Assembly (NCBI RefSeq): GCF_001477625.1
Contig: NZ_CP013692.1
Coordinates: 3,782,001 to 3,846,000 of the forward strand
DNA length: 64,000 nucleotides
Direction of reading: 5' to 3'
Origin: Paucibacter sp. KCTC 42545
Lineage (GTDB): Bacteria > Pseudomonadota > Gammaproteobacteria > Burkholderiales > Burkholderiaceae_C
Shown: piece after piece, positions 46,321-56,700 of the stretch
How positions within the stretch are numbered: position 1 is the stretch's first letter
Layout: each line of letters begins with the position of its first letter
Notes under the pieces: model-generated
The model's database searches: none
Told to the model about the DNA's origin: nothing
Seen by the model: the letters and a program-made list of their open reading frames with translations, nothing else
Position numbers and translations under genes: made by a program

Positions 46321-46498
46321 GAGCTTCGCAGGTGAGGAGTTAGGGGGTAACCCGTGATTTTACGTGGCAGACGCGACTTTGCCGCCAGCGCCCGCAACTT
46401 CGCGCGCTGACAGCCTGCCAAGTATTGACTTAAAACAAGGCTGGCCGGCCATGTTCTGGCACCCTTTGGCAGACAAAAACAGCCGATGGAGACATGTC

Positions 46499-47107
46499 AT
46501 GAACCAGAGTTCGAGCCGCGCCACGCCGCTGACCCTCAAAGTCATTCAAGACGAGCACGGCGCGCTGGCCGCGATGCTGCGCACCATCCCGCTGCTGCTG
46601 GCCGAGCAGCGCCGGCGCGGTGTGCTGCCAGACTTTGGCGCCCTGCGGGCCATGTTGTTCTACGTCGACGAATTCCCCGAGCGCCTGCACCACCCCAAGG
46701 AAAGCCTGCTGCTCTTCCCCAAGCTGCGCGCCCGCGCGCCGGAAATTCGCGGCGTACTGGACAAGCTCGATGAAGACCACCGCCGCGGCGAGCACGCCAT
46801 CCGCGAGCTGGAACACGCCCTGCTGGCCTACGAGATGATGGGCGAAGCGCGCCGCGCCGCCTTCGAGGAAAAGGCCCAGCACTACGTCAAATGCTATTTG
46901 CAGCATATGGAGATCGAAGAGCGCGAGATCCTGCCGCTGGCCCTGAAGGTGCTCAACAACGCCGACTGGGCCGAGCTTGACGATGCCTTCGCCGCCAACC
47001 AAGACCCGCTGTCCGGCCATGCGCCACCGGAAGACTATGTGCTGCTATTCCAAAAGGTGCTGGCCGCCCTGCCCGCACCGCTAGGCCTGGGGCCTAGCCT
47101 GGCCTGA
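46499..47107 (+). CDS. Hemerythrin-like domain protein
   Basis: 202 aa four-helix bundle predicted to bind a diiron centre. Ligand pattern: DEHGAL near residue 20, FPERLHHPKESLLLFP, DEDHRRGEHAI, and QHMEIEEREILPLA. The ATG at 46499 (MNQSSSRA) has GGAG 7 bases upstream; the longer frame from 46364 has no site. Hemerythrin-domain proteins sense or store O2, NO or iron; no partner gene is adjacent. Confidence 0.88.
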   Translation: MNQSSSRATPLTLKVIQDEHGALAAMLRTIPLLLAEQRRRGVLPDFGALRAMLFYVDEFPERLHHPKESLLLFPKLRARAPEIRGVLDKLDEDHRRGEHAIRELEHALLAYEMMGEARRAAFEEKAQHYVKCYLQHMEIEEREILPLALKVLNNADWAELDDAFAANQDPLSGHAPPEDYVLLFQKVLAALPAPLGLGPSLA

Positions 47108-47283
47108 CGGACGGGCGCCCGCGCCAGCGCCCGTCCCCACAAGCCAGGGCCTGCCGTGCCATTGTTCACGGCAGGGAATGCGGCCGGCGCACCATGAACG
47201 GACGCAAAGGCATACCCTTCAAGCGCGGCGGAACTCTAGCTACCTTGTCGAGGTAAACATCCGCTGCAGCAAGGAGGGCGCTC

Positions 47284-48789
47284 ATGAGCGACCAAACTGT
47301 TGAACCGGCCGTCATCTTGTTTGTCGATGACGAGCCTTCCATCCTCAGTGCCCTGCGGCGCTTGTTCCGGCCCCTGGGCTACCAGGTGCTGTTGGCCGAA
47401 GGCGGCGCGGCTGGCCTGGCCCTGCTGCAAGCCCAGCATGTGGATCTGGTGGTTTCCGACATGCGCATGCCGGAGATGGACGGCGTGCAATTCCTTGAAC
47501 AGGTGCGGCAAGGCTGGCCCGAGGTCGTGCGCATCTTGCTGACCGGCTATGCAGACATCACCTCCACCATTGGCGCGATCAACCGTGGCGAGATCAACCG
47601 CTACATCAGCAAGCCCTGGGACGATCAGGAGATTGTGCTGGCGGTGCAAGACGGCCTGCGGCGCCAGCAGCTGGAGCGCGAGAACCAGCGCTTAGCGCAG
47701 CTGAACCAAGCCCAGACCCAGGAACTGCAAGACCTCAACCAACAACTCGCGCAGGCCAATACACAGCTGCAAGACGCCAACAGCCAGCTGCAGCAGGCCA
47801 ATGACAGCCTCAGCAATGTCAACGGCGAGCTGGAGCGCCGCGTCAGCGAGCGCACCAACGAGTTGGCACAAGCCAACAACAAGCTCGAAGCCAATCTGCA
47901 AGAAATCGCGGCCAGCAACCAAAGGCTGGAGCAACTCAATGTGCAGCTGGAGGAGAACTTCGCCCTGTCCATCAGCGTGTTCGCGGGCTTGCTGGAATTG
48001 CGTGACGGCAGCGTGGCCGGCCACGGCCACCGGGTGGCCACCTTGGCCCGGCGCATTGCCGAACATATGGCGCTGGACGAGAAAGAAGCGCTGGACATCT
48101 ACAACGCCGGCCTGCTGCATGAGGTGGGCAAGATCGGCCTGCCTGACAACTTGCTCAACAAGACGGTGTCCCTGATGGATGGCCAGGAGTTCAGCGCCTA
48201 CAAGCAACACCCCATCATGGCGCAAGCGGCACTGACACCGCTGGGGCGGCTGCGCCAAACCGCCGTCATCATTCGCTCGCAACAAGAGCGCATTGACGGC
48301 AATGGCTACCCCGATGGTTTGACGGGTTATGAGGTGCCGCTGGGTTCGCAAATCATCAATATCGCCAGCACCTACGAGTCGCTCATCAGCGGCAAGCTGG
48401 CCGAAAAGGAGTTCTCCACGGTCGAGGCCGTGGCCGCCATCCGCGAAGGCGCGCCGGCCCGCTACGACCCCGAGGTGTTGAAGGCCTTCGACGCGGTGCT
48501 GCTGGAGATGGCGCAGGAAGCCGATGCCGACACCGAGGTGAATTCCGAAGGCTTGCGCCCCGGCATGAAACTGTCCCGCCCCTTGCTCAGCCCGCATGGC
48601 AGCGTGCTGCTGCCGGTAGGCTTCAGCTTCTCCGTGCCGGTGATCAAGCAGGTGCGCGAACTGGAAGCGCGCGACGGCCTGAACCTGAGCTTCTTCGTCA
48701 AGCAAGCCGCAGCGGCAGGGGCAGCAAAGGCCAAGCCAGGCACCGCCGCGCCAGCCCCAGCCGCCAGCCAGAAGGTGCAACATGCTTGA
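47284..48789 (+). CDS. Response regulator with degenerate HD-GYP domain
   Basis: 501 aa. Receiver 1-120 (ILFVDDEPSIL, phospho-acceptor Asp in VVSDMRMPEMDG, SKPWDDQE). A long coiled coil of Gln/Asn/Leu repeats follows, about residues 125-220. The HD-GYP domain reads HGHRVATLARRIA, GLLHEVGKIGLPD (HD is HE), YKQHPIMAQAAL, and IIRSQQERIDGNGYPDGL. The HHE metal ligands are replaced, while DGxGYP is kept. It is therefore probably not an active c-di-GMP phosphodiesterase. AAGGAGG lies just upstream and the end overlaps the next kinase gene by 8 bases. Confidence 0.9.
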   Translation: MSDQTVEPAVILFVDDEPSILSALRRLFRPLGYQVLLAEGGAAGLALLQAQHVDLVVSDMRMPEMDGVQFLEQVRQGWPEVVRILLTGYADITSTIGAINRGEINRYISKPWDDQEIVLAVQDGLRRQQLERENQRLAQLNQAQTQELQDLNQQLAQANTQLQDANSQLQQANDSLSNVNGELERRVSERTNELAQANNKLEANLQEIAASNQRLEQLNVQLEENFALSISVFAGLLELRDGSVAGHGHRVATLARRIAEHMALDEKEALDIYNAGLLHEVGKIGLPDNLLNKTVSLMDGQEFSAYKQHPIMAQAALTPLGRLRQTAVIIRSQQERIDGNGYPDGLTGYEVPLGSQIINIASTYESLISGKLAEKEFSTVEAVAAIREGAPARYDPEVLKAFDAVLLEMAQEADADTEVNSEGLRPGMKLSRPLLSPHGSVLLPVGFSFSVPVIKQVRELEARDGLNLSFFVKQAAAAGAAKAKPGTAAPAPAASQKVQHA

Positions 48790-50968
48790 ATTCCACAGCA
48801 CCAGCAGCAGCCCGCCGCGCCCTAGCCCGCAGCAGCGGCCCGCCAGCGTCGAGTTCGAGTCGGTACTGGACGATTTACTGACCACCACTCTGGAGGCCGT
48901 CAGCGCGCCCGTGCTGGTGCATGGCGGACAGTCGATTTTGTTTGCCAACTCGGCCATGCAGCGCCTGCTGGGCTACGGCCTGGCGGACTTGCAAGCCATG
49001 CCGCATTACGCCTGGGCAACGCAGGACTTCATCGCACCCTTGAAAGCCTATGGCGAACGCTGCCTGAGCGAGAGCGAGCAGCTGCCGGCCCTGGAATGCG
49101 AGGCAATGACGGCCAATGGCTCGATCCGATACCTCGAAGTCACGGCCCGCCATTGCAGCAGCGCCGCGGGCAAGCTGGCCTTGCTGACCTGCATGGACTT
49201 GAGCGATATGCGCCATGTGCAGATGACCTTGCTGGACGTCGGCCGGGTGATGCAGCAGATCCTGGAAAACAATCCGGTGCCGACCTTGGTTCTGGACGCC
49301 AATAGCCGTGTCAGCCACTGGAACTCGGGCTGCGCGCAGCTGACCGGCATCGAGGCCTTCGACATCATCGGCAGCGCCGACGCCTGGCGGGCCTTCTACC
49401 CGGAGCCGCGCCCCTTGCTGGCGCAGATGCTGATCCAGCCCGAGCTGCGGCCGCAGCTGGAGCAGCTCTACGGCGCGGCCTTGCGCCCATCCAGCCTGGT
49501 GCCCAATGCGGTGGAGATCGAGCAGTTCTATCCGCATCTGCTTGGCAGCGGGCGCTGGATTTTCTGCACCGCCGTGCCGTTGTTTGACGTCCAGGGCAAA
49601 ACGGTGGGCGCCATCGCCACCATGCAGGATGTGACCGAGCGGCGGCTGGCCGAAGACGCCCTCAAGCGCCACCAGCAAGAGCTGGAACGGCTGGTGGCCA
49701 TGCGCACCGCCGACGCCCTGAAAAGCCATCTGGAGTTGGACGCCTTCATGGAGAACGCCTCGGTCGGCATTCTTTGCACCAGCGGGCACCGCATCCTGCG
49801 TGCCAACAAAAAGTTCTCCGAAATCTTTGAGCTGGCCGACGCCAGCGCGGAGGGCGAATACAGCCGGCGCTTCTTCGCCGACCCGCAGGCCTACACCGAC
49901 CTGGTTCGCAAAGCCATTCCGGTGCTGGCCCGCGGCGAATCCCTTGCGCACGAGATGACCATGATCACCGCGGCGGGCAATCAGATCTGGGTGCAGATGA
50001 TTGCCTACAGCTCGGACGCCCACAACCCCAGCGCCAGCGTCTGGTGGCTGTTGCAAGACCGCAGCGATGTGATGCGCGCGCAGCGCGAGCTGGTGCGCAA
50101 TTACGGCGAAATGAAAGAGACCAATGCGCGCCTGGCCGAAGCGCAAAGCCAGCTGCTGCAATCCGAGAAGCTGGCCTCCATCGGCCAGTTGGCGGCCGGC
50201 GTGGCACATGAGATCAACAACCCGGTGGGCTTTGTGTCCTCCAACCTCGGCACGATGCGGCGCTATATGGAGTCGATGCTGCAGCTGATCGGCCTGTTCG
50301 AATGCGTCGGCATCGAACACCTGCCCGCCGCCGTGCATGCCCAGATCACGCAGCTGCGCAAAGCAGCGGACTTCGACTTCATCCACGAAGACCTGCCCCT
50401 GCTGCTGCAAGAAAGCGAAGAAGGCCTGAACCGGGTCAAGAAGATCGTGCAGGACCTGAAGGACTTTTCCCGCGTGGACCAGTCCGACTGGCAGGACGCC
50501 GACATCAACAAAGGCCTGGACTCCACCCTCAATGTGGTGATGAACGAGATCAAGTACAAGGCCGAGATCAAGAAGGACTACGGCACGCTGCCCGCCGTGC
50601 GCTGCTTGGCCGCCCAGCTCAATCAGGTCTTCATGAACCTGATCGTCAACGCCAGCCATGCGATTGAAACGCGTGGCGAAATCCAGCTCAGCACCCGCTG
50701 CGTGGACGACTGGGTCTGCATCAAGGTGATCGACAACGGCTCGGGCATGCCGCCCGAGGTGCTGCGCCGCATCTTCGACCCCTTCTTCACCACCAAATCG
50801 GTGGGCCAGGGCACGGGCTTGGGGCTATCGCTGTCCTTCTCCATCATTCAAAAACATGGCGGGCGCATCGAGGTGGAGTCCACCCCCGGCAAAGGCACTT
50901 GCTTCCAGGTCTGGATTCCCGTCAGCGGCCCCGACCTCAACGCCGCTGAGTCGCCCGGCCTGGCCTGA
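48782..50968 (+). CDS. Multi-PAS sensor histidine kinase
   Basis: 728 aa, soluble. Three PAS-like domains start near residues 30, 155 (MQQILENNPVPTLVLDANSR) and 320 (ENASVGILCTSGHRIL). The phospho-His box is EKLASIGQLAAGVAHEINNP. The ATPase part holds NLIVNASHAIE, DNGSGMPPEVLRRIFDPFFTT and GTGLGLSLSFSII. It is the partner kinase of the upstream HD-GYP regulator because the two genes overlap by 8 bases. A nucleotidyltransferase gene follows after 40 bases. Confidence 0.9.
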   Translation: MLEFHSTSSSPPRPSPQQRPASVEFESVLDDLLTTTLEAVSAPVLVHGGQSILFANSAMQRLLGYGLADLQAMPHYAWATQDFIAPLKAYGERCLSESEQLPALECEAMTANGSIRYLEVTARHCSSAAGKLALLTCMDLSDMRHVQMTLLDVGRVMQQILENNPVPTLVLDANSRVSHWNSGCAQLTGIEAFDIIGSADAWRAFYPEPRPLLAQMLIQPELRPQLEQLYGAALRPSSLVPNAVEIEQFYPHLLGSGRWIFCTAVPLFDVQGKTVGAIATMQDVTERRLAEDALKRHQQELERLVAMRTADALKSHLELDAFMENASVGILCTSGHRILRANKKFSEIFELADASAEGEYSRRFFADPQAYTDLVRKAIPVLARGESLAHEMTMITAAGNQIWVQMIAYSSDAHNPSASVWWLLQDRSDVMRAQRELVRNYGEMKETNARLAEAQSQLLQSEKLASIGQLAAGVAHEINNPVGFVSSNLGTMRRYMESMLQLIGLFECVGIEHLPAAVHAQITQLRKAADFDFIHEDLPLLLQESEEGLNRVKKIVQDLKDFSRVDQSDWQDADINKGLDSTLNVVMNEIKYKAEIKKDYGTLPAVRCLAAQLNQVFMNLIVNASHAIETRGEIQLSTRCVDDWVCIKVIDNGSGMPPEVLRRIFDPFFTTKSVGQGTGLGLSLSFSIIQKHGGRIEVESTPGKGTCFQVWIPVSGPDLNAAESPGLA

Positions 50969-51008
50969 ACGGCCTGATTGGATTGAGGCTGGCCCTACAC
51001 TCCCGGCC

Positions 51009-51734
51009 ATGCGAGCCATCATCCTCGCGGCCGGGCGCGGTGAGCGCATGCGGCCGCTCACCGACCACTGCCCCAAACCCCTGCTGCCCGTGATGGGCCG
51101 ACCCCTGATCGAATGGCATATCGAAGCCTTGGCCCGCGCTGGCGTGCGCGACATCGTCATCAACACCGCCTGGCTCAGCCCCCAATTCCCCCAGCTGCTG
51201 GGTGACGGGGCGCGCTTCGCCGCCCAGTTCCCCGGCCTGCGTCTGCACTACAGCGACGAGTCGGCCGAGCCCGGCGGCGCGCTGGAAACAGCCGGCGGCA
51301 TCCGCCGGGCGCTGGACTTGCTGTGCGCCGACGGGGACGAGGCCTTCTGGGTCGTGTCGGGTGACGTCTACCTGCCCGATTTCCAGTTCGATGCCGGCTT
51401 TGCCCAGGCCTTTGCCCAAGGCCCGCTGGACGCCCACCTCTGGCTGGCGCCCAACAGCCCGCACCACCCGAAAGGTGATTTCGGCATCAGCCCCCAAGGC
51501 CTGGCCAGCAACGACGTCCTGCCGCGCTACACCTGGGCCAGCGTGGGCCTGTTCAAGCGCCGCCTGTTCGCGGGCCTGCCGCTGGGCCAAAAAGCCGCCC
51601 TGCGCCCCAGCCTGGAAGACGCCATTGCGCGTCAGGCCCTGGGCGCCGAGTTGTACCGGGGCACCTGGGTCGATGTCGGCACGCCGCAGCGCTGGGAAGC
51701 GCTGCAGCCACAGTCTGAAAGGCATTCGGATTAG
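51009..51734 (+). CDS. murU: Nucleotidyltransferase, MurU-like
   Basis: 241 aa sugar-phosphate nucleotidyltransferase. MRAIILAAGRGERMRPLTDH and CPKPLLPVMGRPLIEWHIEAL form the nucleotide-binding loop; VVSGDVYLPDF holds the metal Asp; RGTWVDVGTPQRW closes the domain. The length and motifs match MurNAc-1-phosphate uridylyltransferase of cell-wall recycling. Its usual partner amgK is not adjacent, so the exact sugar is uncertain. The start is the ATG at 51009; the upstream extension overlaps the kinase gene in another frame. Confidence 0.82.
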   Translation: MRAIILAAGRGERMRPLTDHCPKPLLPVMGRPLIEWHIEALARAGVRDIVINTAWLSPQFPQLLGDGARFAAQFPGLRLHYSDESAEPGGALETAGGIRRALDLLCADGDEAFWVVSGDVYLPDFQFDAGFAQAFAQGPLDAHLWLAPNSPHHPKGDFGISPQGLASNDVLPRYTWASVGLFKRRLFAGLPLGQKAALRPSLEDAIARQALGAELYRGTWVDVGTPQRWEALQPQSERHSD

Positions 51735-51821
51735 CCCCCATTGGGTGCAAGGACAAGTCGGCCAGAATAGGCCGGTCGGGGTTCAAGAAAAGCAAGAGCC
51801 CCCACACAACCTTGGGCGCCC

Positions 51822-53735
51822 ATGGCAGACGTATTCCTACAGCGCAAGGAAGATTTGCGCGCCCTGCCGCGATGGCTAGGTGCGGCAGCAGCATCGGCGC
51901 TGGCGGCACTGGCCCTGCGACTCACTCCGCAACTTGCCCCGCAACTCACCCCGCCATGGCCGACGCTGCTGCAAACGCTCAGCCTGTGTGCCCTGCTGGC
52001 CTGCTTATTCGGCGCCTGGCGGGCCTGGCTTCGCAGCCTGGCGGCCCAAATGGCGCGCGAACAAGACTGGCAGCAAATCATCAACGAAGCCATTGAGGCC
52101 ATGCCGGCGGGCTTTGAGCTGTGGGACCGCCGCGACCGGCTGCTGCTGTGCAATCAAGCCCTGCGCCGGCTCTACCCCAGTGTGGCCGCCGAGTTGCAGC
52201 CTGGCGTGTCGCTGCACACGGTGCTGCAAAAAGCGCTGCAGAGCGGCGCGATTCAAGACGCCGTCGGCAATGAAACCCGCTGGCTGGAGCAGCGCCTGGC
52301 CGAGCGCGGCAGCCGCCGGGAACCGCTTTTGCAGCAATACGCCGACCGCTGGTTCCATGTCTACGAGCAGCGCACTCCTTCGGGTTATGTGGTGGGCCTG
52401 CGCCTGGATGTGACCGAGCTGATTCACGCCCAGCAAGCCCTGGCCACCACCCAGTCCCAGGCCCATCATGACCGCCAACTGATGGAACGTGCCATCGATG
52501 CCATGCCCGCCGGCATTGAAATCTACGATGAGCAAGACCGCCTGGTGCTGGTCAACCAGCGCATGGTGAACTGGCTGCCGCATCGCAATAATGCGCAGGC
52601 AGTGGGCAAGGACTATGAGGCGCTGGTCCAGTCCAGCTGGTTTGACGACCTGCTGCCCAGCGACCCAGAGGCGCGCAAGCAGGCCCGCCAGCTCAATCGC
52701 CAAGCCCTGCGCGGCCAGCAAGACCTGACCCTGCTGAACCAGACGCCGGGTGGCCTGTGGCTCAAGACCACCGAGACCCGCACACCCGAAGGCTTTGTGT
52801 TGACGGTGCGGCAAGACGTCAGCGACCTGATCCACAAAGAACAAGCCCTCAAAGCCAGCCAGGCCCAGCTCAAAGCCATCATCGGCACGGCCGGCGTATC
52901 CATCCTGACGCTCAATGACGACGGTGTGATCCTGAGTTGCAACCCGGCGGTGGAGCGCTTGTTTGGCTACGCGCGCGCGGAGATGGTGGGCAGCGCCATC
53001 TCCCTGCTGATTCCGGATCAAAGCGGCGAGGTGTTTGGCACGGCCTGTGAAGTAACAGCACGGCACAAAAGCGGTCAGCTGCTGACGGTACAACTGGCCC
53101 TGGCCGCCGTGCCGGATCAGGACGATGATTTATTCGTTGCCGTTTTGTCCGACATCACCCAGCGCAAACAGTTCGAGCAAGAGCTGCAGGTCGCCAATGC
53201 CCGGCTGCTGCGCCTGTCCACCACCGATTCACTCACCGACCTGGCCAACCGACGCCTGCTGATGGACAGGCTGGACGATGAATGGCGGCGCGGCTTGCGC
53301 AGCGGCCTGCCGCTGAGCCTGGCGCTGATTGATGTGGACCACTTCAAGCTCTACAACGACCACTACGGCCACCAGGCTGGTGATCAATGCCTGGCGCGTG
53401 TGGCCGAGGTGCTGCGCAAGAGCGCCAGCCGGCCCGCTGATTTGGTGGCGCGCTATGGCGGCGAGGAATTCGTCATCCTGCTGGCCCAGACCGATGCCGA
53501 CGGCGCCCTGGCCGTGGCCACGCGCTGCCGCGAACTGCTGCGCGCCGCCAATATCAGCCATGCCAATTCCCCCCAGGGCGGGCTGCTGACCTTCAGCATC
53601 GGCCTGGTCACCCAGGTGCCCAAGCCGGGCAGCCATATCGGGCAATGGCTGGCCCTGGCCGACCAGGCCCTGTATCAAGCCAAGGCCGAGGGCCGCGACC
53701 GGGCTGTGGCCGCCCAGCCCGCCGCGAGCAGCTGA
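51822..53735 (+). CDS. PAS-GGDEF diguanylate cyclase
   Basis: 637 aa inner-membrane c-di-GMP synthase. Two N-terminal hydrophobic segments (residues 18-65) are followed by PAS-like domains near residues 85, 220 (MERAIDAMPAGIEIYDEQDR) and 345 (TAGVSILTLNDDGVILSCN). The GGDEF domain has LTDLANRRLLMDRL, DVDHFKLYNDHYGHQAGD, the catalytic GGEEF and an RxxD inhibitory site (RPAD) five residues before it. No EAL domain. Its last ~30 bases are copied at 57427-57456 by the tandem duplication next door. Confidence 0.93.
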   Translation: MADVFLQRKEDLRALPRWLGAAAASALAALALRLTPQLAPQLTPPWPTLLQTLSLCALLACLFGAWRAWLRSLAAQMAREQDWQQIINEAIEAMPAGFELWDRRDRLLLCNQALRRLYPSVAAELQPGVSLHTVLQKALQSGAIQDAVGNETRWLEQRLAERGSRREPLLQQYADRWFHVYEQRTPSGYVVGLRLDVTELIHAQQALATTQSQAHHDRQLMERAIDAMPAGIEIYDEQDRLVLVNQRMVNWLPHRNNAQAVGKDYEALVQSSWFDDLLPSDPEARKQARQLNRQALRGQQDLTLLNQTPGGLWLKTTETRTPEGFVLTVRQDVSDLIHKEQALKASQAQLKAIIGTAGVSILTLNDDGVILSCNPAVERLFGYARAEMVGSAISLLIPDQSGEVFGTACEVTARHKSGQLLTVQLALAAVPDQDDDLFVAVLSDITQRKQFEQELQVANARLLRLSTTDSLTDLANRRLLMDRLDDEWRRGLRSGLPLSLALIDVDHFKLYNDHYGHQAGDQCLARVAEVLRKSASRPADLVARYGGEEFVILLAQTDADGALAVATRCRELLRAANISHANSPQGGLLTFSIGLVTQVPKPGSHIGQWLALADQALYQAKAEGRDRAVAAQPAASS

Positions 53736-53745
53736 AGCCTGTGGC

Positions 53746-56700
53746 TCAGGTCAGCCCGGATTTCTCGGGCGCTGGGCTCGACGTGATCGAACCCGCCACC
53801 CGCAAGTCGCCGCTGCCCACCCAATGCGCCCAGGCTTGGCGCGCGGACGCTTTCACAGCGGCGGCATCCTCGCCCCCGCAGCTGATCGCGCCCAGCCAGC
53901 CATTGCGGCCGCCGCGCTTGACCTGGTAGAGCGCAGCGTCAGCCAGATTGATCACCTGGGTCCAATCCAGTGCCGTGGGCGCGGCCGGCGCGAGCGGGAA
54001 GCAAGCAAAACCCAGCGAGCAGGTCTTGCTGAGCAAGCGCCCATCGTCCAGGCGGAAGGGCTGCTCCGCCACCGCGGCGCAAGCGCGCGCAGCCAGCTCC
54101 GCCGCATGGGCGCGCGAACTTTCACGCGCCACGATCAAGAACTCCTCACCGCCCCAGCGCACCAGATAGTCGCTCTCGCGGAACACCAGGCGCAGCCGGT
54201 CGCGCATCTGCTGCAGGACAGCATCTCCCGCCGCATGGCCAAACTCATCATTGACCTGCTTGAAGTGATCAATGTCGAGCAAGAAGAAGATCAGGTCACC
54301 GCCGTCAGCGCTAGCCGCTTCAGATGTGTGACCCTTGCGCTGATGCGTTTGATGGCGGCGCAAGCTCAAGCCCACATCGGACTCGATGTGATGGGCCAAA
54401 AAGCGCCGATTGCGCAGCCCGGTCAGCGGGTCTGACAAGCTGGCATCTTCCAGCGCCTGCGTGCGCTCCCGCACCTTACGCTCCAACCACAGCTGGCGCA
54501 TGCGCAACTGCCGGGTGCGCAGTTGCACCAGGCCAAACAACAGCCCCGCCGCTAAGACCAGCACGATCAGCAAAAACCACCAACGCTGCCACCACGCCGG
54601 CAACACTTTGACCGCAATGGCCAGCTCCTGCGCGCTGGCCACGCCGCTGCGGTTATGAGCCCGCACTTGCAGCAGATAGTCACCCGGGCTGAGATTGCTA
54701 TAGCTGGCCACACGCAGGTCTGCGCCGGTGTCTATCCAGTCGGGATCAAAACCTTGCAGGCGATAGGCATAGCGGCTGCTGCCCGGCAAGGCATAGTCCA
54801 GCGCCGCAAACTCAACGCTGAAGCTGCGCTGCTCCGGCCGCAGCAGCAGCCCGCTTTGCAGTTGCCCGGCGTGTTGGCGCTCGCCATTGATGCGCAACTC
54901 GGCCACCACCAAGGGTGGCGCATGGCTGGGGCGCTCAAAGTGTTCGGGCTCCACCACCGCCACGCCCTTGGCGCCGCCGAACAGCATGCGGCCGTCCTGC
55001 AATGGGGTAAACGAAAAGAACCAAGGTGTACCGATATCCACCCCGTCGCTGGGGGTCAGTTGGTCCATCCGGTCGCTGACCGGGTCATACACATGCATCT
55101 GAGTCCAGATGCGGCCACGCCGGTCTTCAAGCAAGTTAGCACCGTAGGGCCGATTGACGATGCCGTAGCGCTCACTGATGCGCTCGAAGCTGGCCTGCCG
55201 GCCGTCCCAGGCACTCATGCGATGCAGGCCGGCCACGGCGGTGTCGACCCACAAGGTCTGGCGGCGGTCAAACAACAAGCCCAGCACCACCGGATTGCCC
55301 AAGCCCGTGTCGACCGGGCTCCGCACCGGCTCAAGCGCTTGGCCTCCCGGCGGGATGCGGAACAAGCCCTTCATGCTGCCAACCCAATAGCTGTGATCGG
55401 GCGCCTCGGTGATCACATGCACCTCACCGCTGAGGGGTTGCCCATCTTGCAGCGCGATGCGGGTCGTCCGCTCGGCCCCCGGCGCCAGCCGATAGAGGCC
55501 ATCCGCTGCGGCGATCCACAAACTGCCTTCGCTGCCCGCCAGCAAGCGCCGGGTCATGCCGCCACCGTGGACCAGGCTGCGCAATTGCCGGCCGCTGCGC
55601 GTGTACTGGTAGAGCACAGACTCGGCGCCCAGCCAAACACTGCCCGCACCCGAACCCTGAGCCGATGCATGACCCGCGCCCGCCCCGGCCTGGCCCATCT
55701 GCACCATGGCCGTGATGCGGGTGGCCTGCAGCAGCGCGGCCGCCGAACGGTCGTGGCGCGCACCCGGCCGCTCATCCAAGACTGGCGCTTGTGGCCGCAG
55801 CGAGCCCTGGACGCGCAAGCTCGAATCCAACACCGCCACCGCGCCGGCATGGGTGGCCGCCCATATTTCGCCACTGTCCAACTGCAGGAGGCTGCGCACA
55901 TCGGCATTTTGCAAAGGACTGGCCTGAGGGGGGTCCGCAGGGTCGGGCCCACGCACCCAGATGCTTTGGTTGGCAGGATTGTGGCGCTGCAAGCCCAGGC
56001 CAAAGCCTGCGACCCAGACCCAGCCGGCCCGGTCCACCAGCAACTGAATCACCTCATCGCCGGCAAGACCCGCCGGACGCCCCGCCTGATGGCGCAAGCG
56101 GCGCTGCAATTGCAGGGTCTTCTGCTCATGCACATCGATGCCCGAGGCATGGCCGACCCAGACCTGACCCCCGGCCACTTCGACAATGCTGTTGACCGCG
56201 CCGCGACCCAGCACGCGCGCACCGGCTGGGCTGGCCGCTCGGCTGGGCGCCGCATCCACCAACAAGCTGGCACGCAAAGTGTCGGGGTCGAGCACGGCCA
56301 GGTGACCCTGCTGGGTCCCAACCCAGAGCTGGCCGCCAGAGTCTTCAAAGAGGGCTTGAATCGTTTGGCCGGCCAACTCTGGCAAGACCGGCTCGAAACG
56401 ATCCGAACCCTTGACCCGCCGGCTCAAGCCCGCCCAGGTCCCTACCCAGAGCGTGCCGCGGCGGTCCAGCCATAAGGCCTGCACCCGATCATCATCCAGG
56501 CTGCCCGCTTGCTGGCTATGGCGGTAGTGCTGAAACTCCCCACTGAGCGGGTCGAAGCGATCCAGCCCGGCGCCCAGGGTGCCGACCCAGATGCTGCCGT
56601 CCTGATCTTCGGCCAGTGCACGCACTGTGGCCAGCGGTGCCGACTTGGGGCCCACCGAGTCTGCAAGCGGGCGCCGCCGCTCGGGGTGCAAATTGCTGAC

